From assembly GCA_030066855.1 (NCBI GenBank), contig JASJAU010000016.1, positions 1-64,000 of the forward strand: a stretch of 64,000 nt of DNA, in the 5' to 3' direction. The position numbers and the translations under genes were made by a program. The stretch comes from Paracoccaceae bacterium (GTDB lineage Bacteria; Pseudomonadota; Alphaproteobacteria; Rhodobacterales; Rhodobacteraceae). The stretch's first letter is position 1, and each line of letters starts with the position of its first letter. Of the stretch, positions 29,698 through 38,566 are shown piece after piece. A model generated the notes under the pieces. It had not been told where the DNA came from. It made no database searches and saw only the letters and a list, made by a program, of their open reading frames with translations.

Positions 29698-30734
29698 TCG
29701 AACGGCTCGGCCTGTCCGTTCTGAATCGGCTCGACCCGGAACGCGCCCACGACCTCGCCCTGCGCCTGGCCCATACGCCGTTCGTCGCGGCGCCCGGTCC
29801 CGTCACGTCGCCCGTATTGAAGACCCGCCTCGCAGGCCTCGACCTGCCAAATCCCATCGGTCTGGCGGCGGGCTTCGACAAGAACGCAACCGCGATGGCG
29901 CCGCTCATGCAGGCCGGGTTCGGGTTTCTCGAGGTCGGCGCGGCGACGCCCAGGCCACAGCAAGGCAATCCCAGGCCTCGGCTCTTCCGCCTGAGAGAGG
30001 ACCGAGCGGCGATCAACAGGTTCGGGTTCAACAACGAGGGCATCGACGCCATCGTCGAGCGTCTTGCGGCGCGGCCCGAGGGCATTCCTGTGGGTCTGAA
30101 CCTCGGCGCCAATAAGGAAAGCGCGGACAAGGCCGAGGACTATGCCGAGGTCTTGCAGCGCGCGGCGGCGCATATCGATTTCGCGACCGTCAACGTCTCC
30201 TCCCCCAACACCGAAAAATTACGAGACCTGCAAGGAGCGGAGGCCTTGCGGGAAGTTCTGGATCGGGTTGCGGCAGTCAAAGCAGGGGTGCCCGTCTTCC
30301 TAAAAATCGCACCCGATCTGACCGATGCGGAGATCGCTCAGATCGCCGAGGTCTCCCTTGCCGCCGGAATTGACGGGATCGTGGCCACGAATACCACAGT
30401 CGCAAGGCCCGAACTTAAGAATGCCCATCGACGCGAGACTGGTGGTCTGTCTGGCAGGCCGCTTTTCGGCCCCTCAACCCGCGTGCTCGCGCGGCTCTAC
30501 CGCGAATCCGGCGGTCAGCTCCCGCTCATCGGCGTGGGCGGTATCGAGTCTCCGGCGGAAGCCTACGCCAAGATACGCGCGGGCGCCTCGGCGGTGCAGC
30601 TCTATACGGCCATGGTCTACTGGGGATTGTCGCTGGTGGAGCGGATCGCCCGCGGGCTGGACGAGCGCCTCTCGCATGACGGGTTCCGGTCGGTCTCGGA
30701 GGCGGTGGGAACCGGCGTCGACGACTGGCTCTAG
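29694..30734 (+). CDS. pyrD: Dihydroorotate dehydrogenase (quinone), class 2
   Basis: Oxidises dihydroorotate to orotate in pyrimidine synthesis, passing electrons to ubiquinone at the inner membrane. 346 residues. The N-terminal membrane-associated helical domain ([19 protein letters not shown]) marks class 2. The catalytic Ser block is TVNVSSPNT and FMN contacts include LAAGFDKNA and IGVGGIES. The start overlaps the DUF952 stop. The final TAG shares the palindrome CTAG with the stop of the convergent MATE gene. Confidence 0.96.
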   Translation: MIERLGLSVLNRLDPERAHDLALRLAHTPFVAAPGPVTSPVLKTRLAGLDLPNPIGLAAGFDKNATAMAPLMQAGFGFLEVGAATPRPQQGNPRPRLFRLREDRAAINRFGFNNEGIDAIVERLAARPEGIPVGLNLGANKESADKAEDYAEVLQRAAAHIDFATVNVSSPNTEKLRDLQGAEALREVLDRVAAVKAGVPVFLKIAPDLTDAEIAQIAEVSLAAGIDGIVATNTTVARPELKNAHRRETGGLSGRPLFGPSTRVLARLYRESGGQLPLIGVGGIESPAEAYAKIRAGASAVQLYTAMVYWGLSLVERIARGLDERLSHDGFRSVSEAVGTGVDDWL

Positions 30735-32059
30735 GCCGCGGCTCGCTCCAAGGCGGGGTAGCGTATGCCGAGCGTGACGCCCCGGGTGAAAAGCGAGATC
30801 AGAAGCGCGAGCCACAGTCCGTGGTTCCCCAAAACCGGCACGAGGGCCCAGACGGCCACAGCGTAGATCACAGCCGAAACCACCATCATGTTCCGCATGT
30901 CGGCCGTGCGCGTGGCGCCGACGAAGATGCCGTCGAGCATGTAGGCCGCGACTGACAATACGGGCGCCATCACGATCCAGGGCAGAAGCGCTTTGGCCGC
31001 CTCGCGCACCTCTTCCGAGGTTGTGAGGATATCGATCCCCATCGGGCCCAATACCCACATTGTGAGCGATAGGCCGATGGCGACGAGCAACCCCCATGAC
31101 GAGGCCATGAGCGACGCGCGGCGCACCCGGTCGGGACTTTTGCGACCGTAGGCGTTGCCGACCAGCGTCTCGGCCGAGAAGGCGAACCCGTCGAGCGCGA
31201 AAGAGATCACATGCAGGAACTGCAGTAGGACCTGATTGGCCGCGAGCGGCACATCGCCAAACCGTGCGCCAAGGAACAAAAACGAGACGAAGATCGACTC
31301 GAGCAAGAGCGATCGGATGAGAATATCGCGATTGACGTAGGCCATTCGAAGAAGCCGGGTCCGGTCCAGCACCCTCTCCCGCTGCCGCCAGTAGGCGCGG
31401 CCGAATGCGTCGCGGCAGAGCCACAAACCCATCGCTAGCCCCGCCCATTCGGCCATCAGCGTCGCGATCGCAACCCCTGCGACTCCCCAACCGAGCCCCA
31501 GAACGAAAACCAGATCGAGGACGATGTTCAGCCCATTCATCCAGACCTGGACCACCAGAACCGCCCGTGTCCGCTCGGCCGCGATCAGCCAGCCGGTGAT
31601 CCCGTAGAGGGCTATGGCGACGGGTGCGGACCAGATGCGGATCTGCATGTAGTCCCGCGCCAGTCGCTCCACTTCGGCAGACGCGGGCGAGACCTGGAAC
31701 GCAGCCGCGAATATGAAGACCTGAAAGGCGATGACAACCGCGCCGCCCGCCACCGCCACAAGAAGCGCCCGCGAGAGAAGCGCGTCCGCCTCAGCCCTGT
31801 CGCCAGCACCCAGCGCCTGACTGGTCAGACCGACGGTCCCCATCCTGAGGAACCCGAAGACCCAGTAAACTGCCGTGAGAATGATCGCGCCGATGCCGAC
31901 GGCGCCGATGGGTACGGGATCGCCGATCTGGCCGACAACACCCGTGTCCACAAGACCGAGGATGGGCACAGTCGCATTCGACAGCACGATGGGCCCGGCG
32001 ATGGCCCAGATTCGCCGATGGGTGATCGGCCGCGGCGGTGACGCCGCGCTGCCGGTCAT
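30731..32059 (-). CDS. MATE-family efflux transporter (DinF type)
   Basis: 442-residue polytopic inner-membrane protein with twelve predicted helices in two bundles. It matches the MATE/DinF plan: [24 protein letters not shown] in helix 1 and [17 protein letters not shown] after helix 2. Family members exchange cationic drugs or metabolites for Na+ or H+. The substrate is unknown. It is last in a run with two hotdog thioesterases, overlapping the preceding gene by 4 bases (ATGA). Confidence 0.92.
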   Translation of the reverse strand: MTGSAASPPRPITHRRIWAIAGPIVLSNATVPILGLVDTGVVGQIGDPVPIGAVGIGAIILTAVYWVFGFLRMGTVGLTSQALGAGDRAEADALLSRALLVAVAGGAVVIAFQVFIFAAAFQVSPASAEVERLARDYMQIRIWSAPVAIALYGITGWLIAAERTRAVLVVQVWMNGLNIVLDLVFVLGLGWGVAGVAIATLMAEWAGLAMGLWLCRDAFGRAYWRQRERVLDRTRLLRMAYVNRDILIRSLLLESIFVSFLFLGARFGDVPLAANQVLLQFLHVISFALDGFAFSAETLVGNAYGRKSPDRVRRASLMASSWGLLVAIGLSLTMWVLGPMGIDILTTSEEVREAAKALLPWIVMAPVLSVAAYMLDGIFVGATRTADMRNMMVVSAVIYAVAVWALVPVLGNHGLWLALLISLFTRGVTLGIRYPALERAAA

Positions 32060-32565
32060 TCGCCGGAAGACGGCATCAGAAAATGCCCGGTCGCCTGCGC
32101 GTACAGCCTGTCCCGATTATCCTGCCAGGCTTCGACATGGACGCTGGCGTAGCGCCGCCCGGAGCGGTTTACTCGCGCCCGCGCGTAGGCGTCGCGCGGC
32201 AAGCCCGAGCGAAGATAGTCGACCGTGAAGTCGATCGTCTTAGGCATCCGCGGAAGGGTCTCAGGCCCGAGTCTCTCGACATCGACCGCTCCGCTTTCAA
32301 CCGCCTCCCAAACCCGCTGCCAGCCGAGTTCGACCAGAGCGGTCGTCTCCAGAAAGGCTGCGGTCGCTCCGCCATGCAGTGCGGGAAGGAAGGGGTTTCC
32401 GATGAGCTTCTCATCGAAGTTCAGGATCGCGGTCAGCTCGTCCCCTCGCCGCTCGAAACCAATGCCCAGAAAACGCGCGTAGGGAATTCCGTCCACGAGC
32501 GCCGTGAGCGCCCGATCCCGCCGTTCCTTAACGACCTGAACCGGCTCCGGCGGGCGGCGCATCAT
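32056..32565 (-). CDS. PaaI-type hotdog-fold thioesterase
   Basis: 169-residue hotdog-fold protein. Family landmarks are PYARFLGIGFERRGDELT, NPFLPALHGGATAAFLETTA (the HGG catalytic loop) and KTIDFTVDYLRSG. Members hydrolyse acyl-CoA thioesters. It begins with tandem ATG codons. Both ends overlap neighbours: 4 bases with MATE and 4 bases with the other hotdog gene. A role in clearing dead-end acyl-CoAs next to the beta-oxidation locus is plausible but inferred. Confidence 0.88.
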   Translation of the reverse strand: MMRRPPEPVQVVKERRDRALTALVDGIPYARFLGIGFERRGDELTAILNFDEKLIGNPFLPALHGGATAAFLETTALVELGWQRVWEAVESGAVDVERLGPETLPRMPKTIDFTVDYLRSGLPRDAYARARVNRSGRRYASVHVEAWQDNRDRLYAQATGHFLMPSSGE

Positions 32566-32999
32566 ACCCGGATCCCCCGTCCCTCGACGGTGAACGCGCC
32601 GGACGCCGTCGCCACTGGATTATCCGCGTCCTCGTCGGTCGCAATCGCGCGAACGAAGGCGACCGTGCGTGTGATGTGAAAACATGTCGCCTCGGCTCGG
32701 ATGCGCTGCCCGGGCGTGGCGGCGCGCATGTAATCGATGCGCAAGTCGATCGTCGCGGTTCCGCCCGGCGCGCCCGGATGGCTCATGACCGCTGCGCCGC
32801 CGCAGGTGTCCATCAGGGTCGATACGGCGCCGCCGTGGATGACCTCGGTGCGCGGATCGCCGACGAAGCGCGGGTCGTATGGCATCGAGATTACCGCCGT
32901 TCCGTCGCCGACGTCCTCCAGCGTCATCTGCAGCGCCTGGGCGTGGGGAATCGCCTCGATGAATTGCCGCGCCATCAGGCGCTTTCGGTCCTCAGCCAT
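32562..32999 (-). CDS. PaaI-type hotdog-fold thioesterase
   Basis: 145-residue paralogue of the next gene. The hotdog loop is VIHGGAVSTLMDTCGGAAV, followed by ATIDLRIDYMRAA. The ATG at 32997-32999 with AGAGGAG about 6 bases upstream is chosen, because the longer frame to 33047 adds an unrelated arginine-rich stretch. First of the three-gene run, divergent from the first MerR regulator with about 100 bases between. That gap contains no clear promoter. Confidence 0.88.
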   Translation of the reverse strand: MAEDRKRLMARQFIEAIPHAQALQMTLEDVGDGTAVISMPYDPRFVGDPRTEVIHGGAVSTLMDTCGGAAVMSHPGAPGGTATIDLRIDYMRAATPGQRIRAEATCFHITRTVAFVRAIATDEDADNPVATASGAFTVEGRGIRV

Positions 33000-33100
33000 C
33001 TCAGACTCCTCTGAAAACCTTTTGATCGGAGCCGCTAACCTGCGCAAGTCGATTGAACGCGAACGGTCGCGGCAGTACCCTTCGGACGGGGAGGATCAGG

Positions 33101-33469
33101 ATGCCGGTCGAAAGGCTCTCGTTCAAAGAAATGTGCGCGAGATTCGACGTCACGCCGCGTACCCTCCGCTATTACGAGTACATCGAGCTACTGGCCCCGG
33201 AGAAGGAGGGGCGATCCCGCTTCTACGGACCCAAGGAGATCGCCCGCATGACGCTGATCCTGCGCGGGCGCCGGTGGGGTTTCTCGCTAGAGGAAATCCG
33301 GCAGTGGCTTTTGATCTACGAGAAGGAAGGCACCGAACCGCAATACAGAACCTTTGTCGAATATGCGGACCGGCAGCTGAAATCGCTCCGCGAGGAGCGG
33401 GAAGAGCTTGGCCGCACGATCGAAGACCTCGAACGCGCGCGTGACGAGGTTTTGAAGTCTCTGGGCTGA
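33101..33469 (+). CDS. MerR-family transcriptional regulator
   Basis: 122-residue regulator. The winged-helix HTH starts FKEMCARFDVTPRTLRYYE, then RSRFYGPKEIARMTLILRGRRWGFSLEEI, followed by a coiled-coil dimerisation helix. It has no metal-binding cysteines, so it belongs to the acyl-CoA or other small-molecule-sensing group (LiuR-like). It is very similar to the second MerR protein 150 bases downstream. Start ATG 33101 with GGGGAGGA 6 bases before. Probable controller of adjacent fatty-acid genes, by position. Confidence 0.88.
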   Translation: MPVERLSFKEMCARFDVTPRTLRYYEYIELLAPEKEGRSRFYGPKEIARMTLILRGRRWGFSLEEIRQWLLIYEKEGTEPQYRTFVEYADRQLKSLREEREELGRTIEDLERARDEVLKSLG

Positions 33470-33529
33470 CGGAACCACTCCAAAGAACCCGAAAACCCAA
33501 ACCAGCGCACTTCAGCGCGAGAAGTGACG

Positions 33530-33554
33530 TGACGTTCCATTTACGTAAACGTCA
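33530..33554 (+). promoter_or_regulatory. Palindromic operator before the second MerR gene / fad genes
   Basis: Inverted repeat TGACGTT (33530-33536) and AACGTCA (33548-33554), with the inner palindrome TTTACGTAAA (33540-33549). The TTACGTAAACG core resembles the motif reported for LiuR-type MerR regulators of branched-chain and fatty-acid degradation. A TTTACG -35 (33540-33545) and GATAAG -10 (33566-33571) would be 20 bases apart, the long spacing typical of MerR-controlled promoters. Confidence 0.6.
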
Positions 33555-33616
33555 ACTCTTCTTGCGATAAGGGTCTCAGACCGTCATTTTTCATAACGAC
33601 CTTCCGGGAGCGATCC

Positions 33617-34015
33617 ATGGCCGACGACTACATGACCATTCGCGAAATGTGCGACGCCTTCGACGTCACGCCCCGCACGCTTCGCTTCTATGAGTCCAAG
33701 GAGCTCCTCTTTCCCGAACGGCGCGGCACCCGGCGGCTCTACACGAAACGCGACCGCGCCCGTTTGAAACTCATTCTGCGCGGCAAGCGCTTCGGCTTCA
33801 GCCTGGAAGACATCCGCCAGCTTCTCGACCTCTACGACACCTCGGATCAGAACGTGACCCAGATGGTCAAGGCATTCGAGCTGGGCAAGGATCGGCTCGC
33901 CGACATGAAACGCCAACGCGAAGAACTGGACGCGACCATCAAGGAACTCGAAGCGCAACTGGAATGGGGCGAGGGGTTGCTGGCGTCGATGAAGGCGCCA
34001 AACCCCGCCGAGTAG
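33617..34015 (+). CDS. MerR-family transcriptional regulator (fad locus)
   Basis: 132 residues. The HTH TIREMCDAFDVTPRTLRFYE and GKRFGFSLEDIRQLLDLYD are nearly the same as in the upstream MerR protein, indicating duplication. A long coiled coil occupies residues 70-120. No metal-ligand cysteines. It lies 28 bases before the acyl-CoA dehydrogenase gene and downstream of a palindromic operator, so it is probably an autoregulated sensor of acyl-CoA for the following operon. Confidence 0.9.
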   Translation: MADDYMTIREMCDAFDVTPRTLRFYESKELLFPERRGTRRLYTKRDRARLKLILRGKRFGFSLEDIRQLLDLYDTSDQNVTQMVKAFELGKDRLADMKRQREELDATIKELEAQLEWGEGLLASMKAPNPAE

Positions 34016-34042
34016 CCAACCATCGGAGAACAGGAGACGCCG

Positions 34043-35821
34043 ATGACCACCTACACACCGCCCCTCAAAGACATCCAGTTCGTCATCCATGACGTTCTGA
34101 AGGTGACCGAGAGCGGCATTCCCGGGTACGAGGAGCTCTCTCCCGACTTCACGCAGGCCGTCCTCGACGAGGCCGGCAAGATCGCGGCGAACGTCCTACA
34201 TCCCTTAAACAAGACGGGCGACGAGCAGGGATGCGTGCTTGAGAACGGTGTCGTGCGGACGCCGGAGGGGTTCAAGGCGGCCTATGACCAGGTGCGCGAG
34301 GGCGGCTGGACGGGCTTGGATTGCAATCCTGCGTTTGGCGGACAAGGCCTGCCGCATCTGATGAACACTGCCACGGGCGAGATGTTCTCGGCGGCGAACA
34401 TGGCCTTCCAAATGTATGTCGGGCTGAGCCACGGTGCTGCATCGGCGCTTCACGCCCACGGGACTGAAGAGCAGAAGGCGACTTATTTGCCGAAGCTCTA
34501 TTCCGGCGAATGGTCAGGAACGATGAACCTGACCGAGCCGCAGTGCGGCACCGATCTGGGCCTGATCCGGACGAAGGCCGAGCCGCAGCCGGACGGCAGC
34601 TACCGGATCACCGGTCAGAAGATTTGGATCTCCGCCGGAGAGCATGATCTGACCGACAACATCATTCATCTCGTTCTCGCAAAGATTCCCGGAGGGCCGG
34701 AGGGCGTGAAGGGCATTTCGCTTTTCGTCGTGCCGAAGTTCCTGGTGAAAGAGGACGGCGGACTGGGCGAGCGGAACAGGTTGTCCTGCGGCGGGCTTGA
34801 GCAGAAGATGGGGATTCACGCAAATGCCACCTGCGTCATGGACTACGACGGCGCCACCGGCTGGCTCGTGGGCGAGGCCCACAAAGGCATGCGGGCCATG
34901 TTCACGATGATGAACGAGGCGCGGCTTTCCGTAGCTCTGCAGGGGTTCTCGCAAGGTGAGGTCGCCTATCAGAACGCTCTCGGTTTCGCGCGCGAGCGGC
35001 TGCAGGGGCGCGACGTCACTGGCATGAAGAACCCTGACGGTCCTGCCGATCCGATCATCGTTCATCCCGATGTCCGGCGGAACCTCCTAGACCAGAAAAC
35101 CCTCGTCGAGGGCTCGCGCGCCTTGGCCTATTGGGGCGCCGAGCTGATAGACCGCGGGCGGCTTGCCGGCGACGAGGACGCCGAGGCCATGATCTCGCTC
35201 CTGATCCCTGTGATGAAAGGCTTCCTGACCGACAAGGGCTTCGAGACGACGGTGCTGGCCCAGCAGACTCTCGGCGGATCGGGCTTCACGAAGCAATGGG
35301 GGCTCGAGCAGTTCGTCCGCGACGCGCGGATCGCAATGGTCTATGAGGGGACCAACGGCATCCAGTCGCTTGATCTTGTGGGCCGCAAGCTCGGATCGAA
35401 CGGCGGTCAAACGATGATGGCGTTCTTCGAGATTGTGAAATCCTTCATCAGGGAGAACGAGGGGAGCGAGACGCTGAAGTCCGATTTCCTCGATCCGCTC
35501 AAAGAGGCCTTGAAGGATCTACAGGCGGCGGTGATGTACTTCATGGCCGAGGGCATGAAAAACCCCCTGAACGCCCTTTCGGGCAGCTACGACTTCATGC
35601 ACCTTTTCGGGCATGTTGCGGTCGGGTTCATGTGGGCGCGCATGGCGAAAGCGTCGCTGGACGCGCTTGAAGACGGGGCTTCCGACAGGGACTTCTATGA
35701 AACCAAACTCGCGACCGGCCGCTACTACATGGCCAGACAGCTTCCGGCGACCAGACTGCATCTTGCGCGGATCACTTCGGGCGCCGAGCCGGTCATGGCT
35801 CTTGAGGCCGCAAACTTCTAG
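34043..35821 (+). CDS. Acyl-CoA dehydrogenase (FadE-like)
   Basis: 592-residue flavoenzyme for the first dehydrogenation in fatty-acid degradation. N-terminal extension [18 protein letters not shown] (AcylCoA_DH_N type). FAD-binding block [12 protein letters not shown], then [16 protein letters not shown]. The catalytic-base segment is [18 protein letters not shown]. An extended C-terminal helical domain follows. Paralogue of the 21015 gene. AGGAGA precedes the ATG. First structural gene after the MerR regulators. Confidence 0.94.
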   Translation: MTTYTPPLKDIQFVIHDVLKVTESGIPGYEELSPDFTQAVLDEAGKIAANVLHPLNKTGDEQGCVLENGVVRTPEGFKAAYDQVREGGWTGLDCNPAFGGQGLPHLMNTATGEMFSAANMAFQMYVGLSHGAASALHAHGTEEQKATYLPKLYSGEWSGTMNLTEPQCGTDLGLIRTKAEPQPDGSYRITGQKIWISAGEHDLTDNIIHLVLAKIPGGPEGVKGISLFVVPKFLVKEDGGLGERNRLSCGGLEQKMGIHANATCVMDYDGATGWLVGEAHKGMRAMFTMMNEARLSVALQGFSQGEVAYQNALGFARERLQGRDVTGMKNPDGPADPIIVHPDVRRNLLDQKTLVEGSRALAYWGAELIDRGRLAGDEDAEAMISLLIPVMKGFLTDKGFETTVLAQQTLGGSGFTKQWGLEQFVRDARIAMVYEGTNGIQSLDLVGRKLGSNGGQTMMAFFEIVKSFIRENEGSETLKSDFLDPLKEALKDLQAAVMYFMAEGMKNPLNALSGSYDFMHLFGHVAVGFMWARMAKASLDALEDGASDRDFYETKLATGRYYMARQLPATRLHLARITSGAEPVMALEAANF

Positions 35822-35850
35822 CTGGGCCGCCCCCTAGACAGGATGATGGA

Positions 35851-36063
35851 ATGCCAAAACGCTTGCGCCTGACTCGCCGATTTCCCGTCGCAATGAGCGA
35901 GGACGGCTACCGTCGGCTTCGCGCCTTCGCGAAGGACGCCGGATTGGACGAAGGTGAGGCGCTGAGTTTTCTGTTCGAGAACTTCAGCTCTGTCATGGAC
36001 GAGGACAAGCTGACCGCGCGGCTAAGATTGTTTAACGCTGAACTAGATGATCGAAAGCGCTGA
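35851..36063 (+). CDS. Small conserved protein of the fad operon
   Basis: 70-residue basic protein with the core RRFPVAMSEDGYRRLRAFA and the segment LDEGEALSFLFENFSSV. It has no signal peptide or membrane helix. The pattern of a short strand followed by two helices recalls ribbon-helix-helix proteins, but I cannot assign it to that family. From memory, similar small proteins occur next to GST and thiolase genes in related genomes. It lies 29 bases after the dehydrogenase gene and 24 before GST, so it is cotranscribed. Function unknown. Confidence 0.75.
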   Translation: MPKRLRLTRRFPVAMSEDGYRRLRAFAKDAGLDEGEALSFLFENFSSVMDEDKLTARLRLFNAELDDRKR

Positions 36064-36087
36064 TTTTATTGACCCGGAGACCCTGAG

Positions 36088-36726
36088 GTGACGATCAAAC
36101 TCCATTGTTTTGGCGAGAGCGGGCACAGTTACAAGGTCGCCTTGTCGCTCGCGTTTAACAATCTCGATTGGGAGCCGGTCGGTATCGACTTCTTCCGGGG
36201 TGGTTCCCGCACGGACGCTTACAGAAGCGATCTGAATGAGATGGGCGAAGCGCCCGTCTTCATCGAAGGCGATCTGAAACTGACCCAATCTGGCGTAATC
36301 CTCGACTACCTGTCCGAGAAAACCGGCCGTTTTGGCGGGAGCGATCCCGACGAGCGCCGCGAGGTCTTGCGCTGGGTGCTTTGGGACAATCACAAAATGT
36401 CCGCTCAAGCTGGCGTCCTTCGGTTCCTCGCGAATTTCCTAACGGAGGAGAAACGCTCAGCTGAGGTGATCGCATTCCTGACAGGGCGGATGAAGTCCGC
36501 GCTCTCGGTCCTCGAAACCCACCTCAACGGCCGCGACTGGATCGTCGGCCAGGGCATCACCAACGCCGACCTGTCCTGCTGCAGCTATCTCTTCTACAAC
36601 GAGCCCTTCGGTTTCGACAGAAGCGCCTATGCCTGCATCGACCGCTGGCTCGCGCGGATCGCCGAGCAGCCAGGCTGGAAACATCCTTACGACCTCATGC
36701 CACGCGCCTTCCCCGGCGCCGCCTGA
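36088..36726 (+). CDS. Glutathione S-transferase family protein
   Basis: 212 residues. N-terminal thioredoxin-like domain (IKLHCFGESGHSYKVALSLA) with the cis-Pro block GEAPVFIEGD and the glutathione-binding LTQSGVILDYL. The C-terminal helical domain contains IVGQGITNADLSCCSYLFY. The usual catalytic Ser/Cys near residue 10 reads GESGHSYK, so Ser is likely. GTG start at 36088 with GACCCGGAGA upstream. It sits between fad genes, 15 bases before thiolase. It may detoxify reactive enals or epoxides, which is inference. Confidence 0.88.
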   Translation: MTIKLHCFGESGHSYKVALSLAFNNLDWEPVGIDFFRGGSRTDAYRSDLNEMGEAPVFIEGDLKLTQSGVILDYLSEKTGRFGGSDPDERREVLRWVLWDNHKMSAQAGVLRFLANFLTEEKRSAEVIAFLTGRMKSALSVLETHLNGRDWIVGQGITNADLSCCSYLFYNEPFGFDRSAYACIDRWLARIAEQPGWKHPYDLMPRAFPGAA

Positions 36727-36741
36727 ATACAGGAGACCCGA

Positions 36742-37953
36742 ATGCGCGACGCATTCATCTACGACGCAATCCGCTCGCCCCGTGGCAAAGCCCGCAAAGA
36801 CGGAAGCCTGCACGAGATCACATCGGTCAAACTCTCGGCCGACATGCTGAACGCCGTGAAGGCCCGAAACGGACTTGAGGGCCATGCGGTCGAGGACGTG
36901 ATCTGGGGAAACGCCACGCAAGTGATGGAGCAAGGCGGCTGCCTGGCGAGAACCGCCGTGCTCGCCTCCGAACTTGACGAGGCCATCCCCGGCCTCTCGA
37001 TCAACCGCTTCTGCGCGAGCGGCATGGAGGCCGTGAACCTCGCCGCGAACCAGGTCCGGGGCGGCGCGGGTGAGGCCTATATCGCCGGCGGGGTCGAGTG
37101 CATGAGCCGCGTGCCCATGGGCTCGGACGGCGCCGCGATCGCGGTCGACCCCTCGGTGGCGATGAAAACCTACTTCGTACCCCAAGGCATCTCGGCGGAC
37201 ATCATCGCGACCGAATACGGGTTCTCCCGTGACGACGTGGACGCTTTCGCGGTGGAAAGCCAGAAGCGCGCGGCGCAGGCCTGGCAAGAAGAGCGCTTCT
37301 CGCGCTCGATCGTGCCGATCAAGGACATCAACGGCCTTCCGATCCTCGACCGGGACGAGCACATGCGGCCCGACAGCGACATGCAGGCGCTCGGCGCCCT
37401 AAAGCCCAGCTTCAAGGACCAGGGCGAGGTCATGCCCGGCTTCGATCAAGTGGCGCTGATGAAGTACCCGCATCTCGAGCGCATCAACCACGTCCATCAT
37501 GCCGGCAACTCGTCGGGTATCGTCGATGGCGCGGCCGCCGTTCTGGTTGGCTCCGAGGCCTTCGGTTCGGCCAACGGGCTGACGCCCCGCGCCCGGATCA
37601 AGGCGACGGCCAAGATCGGCACGGACCCGACCATCATGCTGACTGGCCCCGTGCCCGCGACGCAGAAGATCTTGGCCGACAGCGGCATGGAGATCGGCGA
37701 CATCGACCTTTTTGAAGTAAACGAGGCCTTCTCGTCAGTTGTCCTGCGTTTCATGCAGGCATTTGACGCGGACCACGATAAGCTAAACGTGAATGGCGGC
37801 GCCATCGCCATGGGGCATCCCCTAGGCGCGTCCGGCGCGATCATCATCGGCACGCTTCTGGACGAGATGGAGCGGCGAGACGCCGAAACCGGCCTCGCCA
37901 CGCTGTGTGTGGCCTCCGGTATGGGCGCCGCCACAATTATTGAGCGAATTTGA
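36742..37953 (+). CDS. fadA: Acetyl-CoA C-acyltransferase (FadA-type thiolase)
   Basis: Cleaves 3-ketoacyl-CoA in the last step of beta-oxidation. 403 residues. The nucleophile Cys is in NRFCASGMEAVN, the His base in AIAMGHPLGASG and the second Cys in LATLCVASGMGAA. AGGAGA precedes the ATG at 36742. It pairs with the FadB-type gene at 38567, forming the alpha2beta2 trifunctional-like complex in related bacteria, although a small unknown gene lies between them. Confidence 0.94.
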   Translation: MRDAFIYDAIRSPRGKARKDGSLHEITSVKLSADMLNAVKARNGLEGHAVEDVIWGNATQVMEQGGCLARTAVLASELDEAIPGLSINRFCASGMEAVNLAANQVRGGAGEAYIAGGVECMSRVPMGSDGAAIAVDPSVAMKTYFVPQGISADIIATEYGFSRDDVDAFAVESQKRAAQAWQEERFSRSIVPIKDINGLPILDRDEHMRPDSDMQALGALKPSFKDQGEVMPGFDQVALMKYPHLERINHVHHAGNSSGIVDGAAAVLVGSEAFGSANGLTPRARIKATAKIGTDPTIMLTGPVPATQKILADSGMEIGDIDLFEVNEAFSSVVLRFMQAFDADHDKLNVNGGAIAMGHPLGASGAIIIGTLLDEMERRDAETGLATLCVASGMGAATIIERI

Positions 37954-38062
37954 CATCTCAACTCAACCGATGGCACAATGATTGACGTTAGGTTACCAAA
38001 TACTGGCGGGCAGCGGGGCGAAGACCGAGATCGACACCCTGCCTGCAAATGTAGAACTGTCG

Positions 38063-38494
38063 ATGGGAACGAAAGTGGTGGAGATTTCAGCCTTCTTTCA
38101 GAGGCTGGCGGACGACTTTGCGGCCGCTCGCTTCCGCACGTTCACCGAAAAGAGCGTTTACCCTTTGATCGTTTACGGCACTCAGGGCATCCGGATCGAG
38201 AAGCACCCGGGCGATACGGTGTCGGTCCTGTCCCGCCATCACGATGCAATGATGCTGTCGGGCGCCCGGCGTGTGGTTTCGACTGTGACGACCCCGTCTT
38301 CTGTATCAGAAGAGCGATTCCCCCTGCGCGTCCGCTGGCGTTTTCTGAAGGAGGACGGCCGCGAGGCGGCTACTTCGGAGTACATGCACTTCTGCACGCA
38401 TGGCGGCCCGCATGGCCTGATGATCGAAATGCTCGAGGTCGTCGAGGTCGGCTTGGAGACGCCGTCGCCCTCCGCAAGCCCATCGCGGCACTGA
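38063..38494 (+). CDS. Hypothetical protein between fadA and fadB
   Basis: 143 residues from the ATG at 38063. A longer version from TTG 37982 (170 residues) cannot be excluded, since neither has a strong ribosome binding site. The sequence has an N-terminal helix (ISAFFQRLADDFAAARF) and strand-rich middle and end (RVRWRFLKEDG, EYMHFCTHGG). This arrangement resembles NTF2/SnoaL-like small folds, but no family is recognised. Position inside the operon suggests a fatty-acid role or an acyl-CoA binding function. Confidence rests on the plausible composition and on this frame fitting the intergenic gap. Confidence 0.6.
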   Translation: MGTKVVEISAFFQRLADDFAAARFRTFTEKSVYPLIVYGTQGIRIEKHPGDTVSVLSRHHDAMMLSGARRVVSTVTTPSSVSEERFPLRVRWRFLKEDGREAATSEYMHFCTHGGPHGLMIEMLEVVEVGLETPSPSASPSRH

Positions 38495-38566
38495 CGCACC
38501 GCGGGCTGGAAGCTCCGAAGGCGGATTCGCGCCACGATTCCACACCATTCAGCCGCGAGGCGCGAC

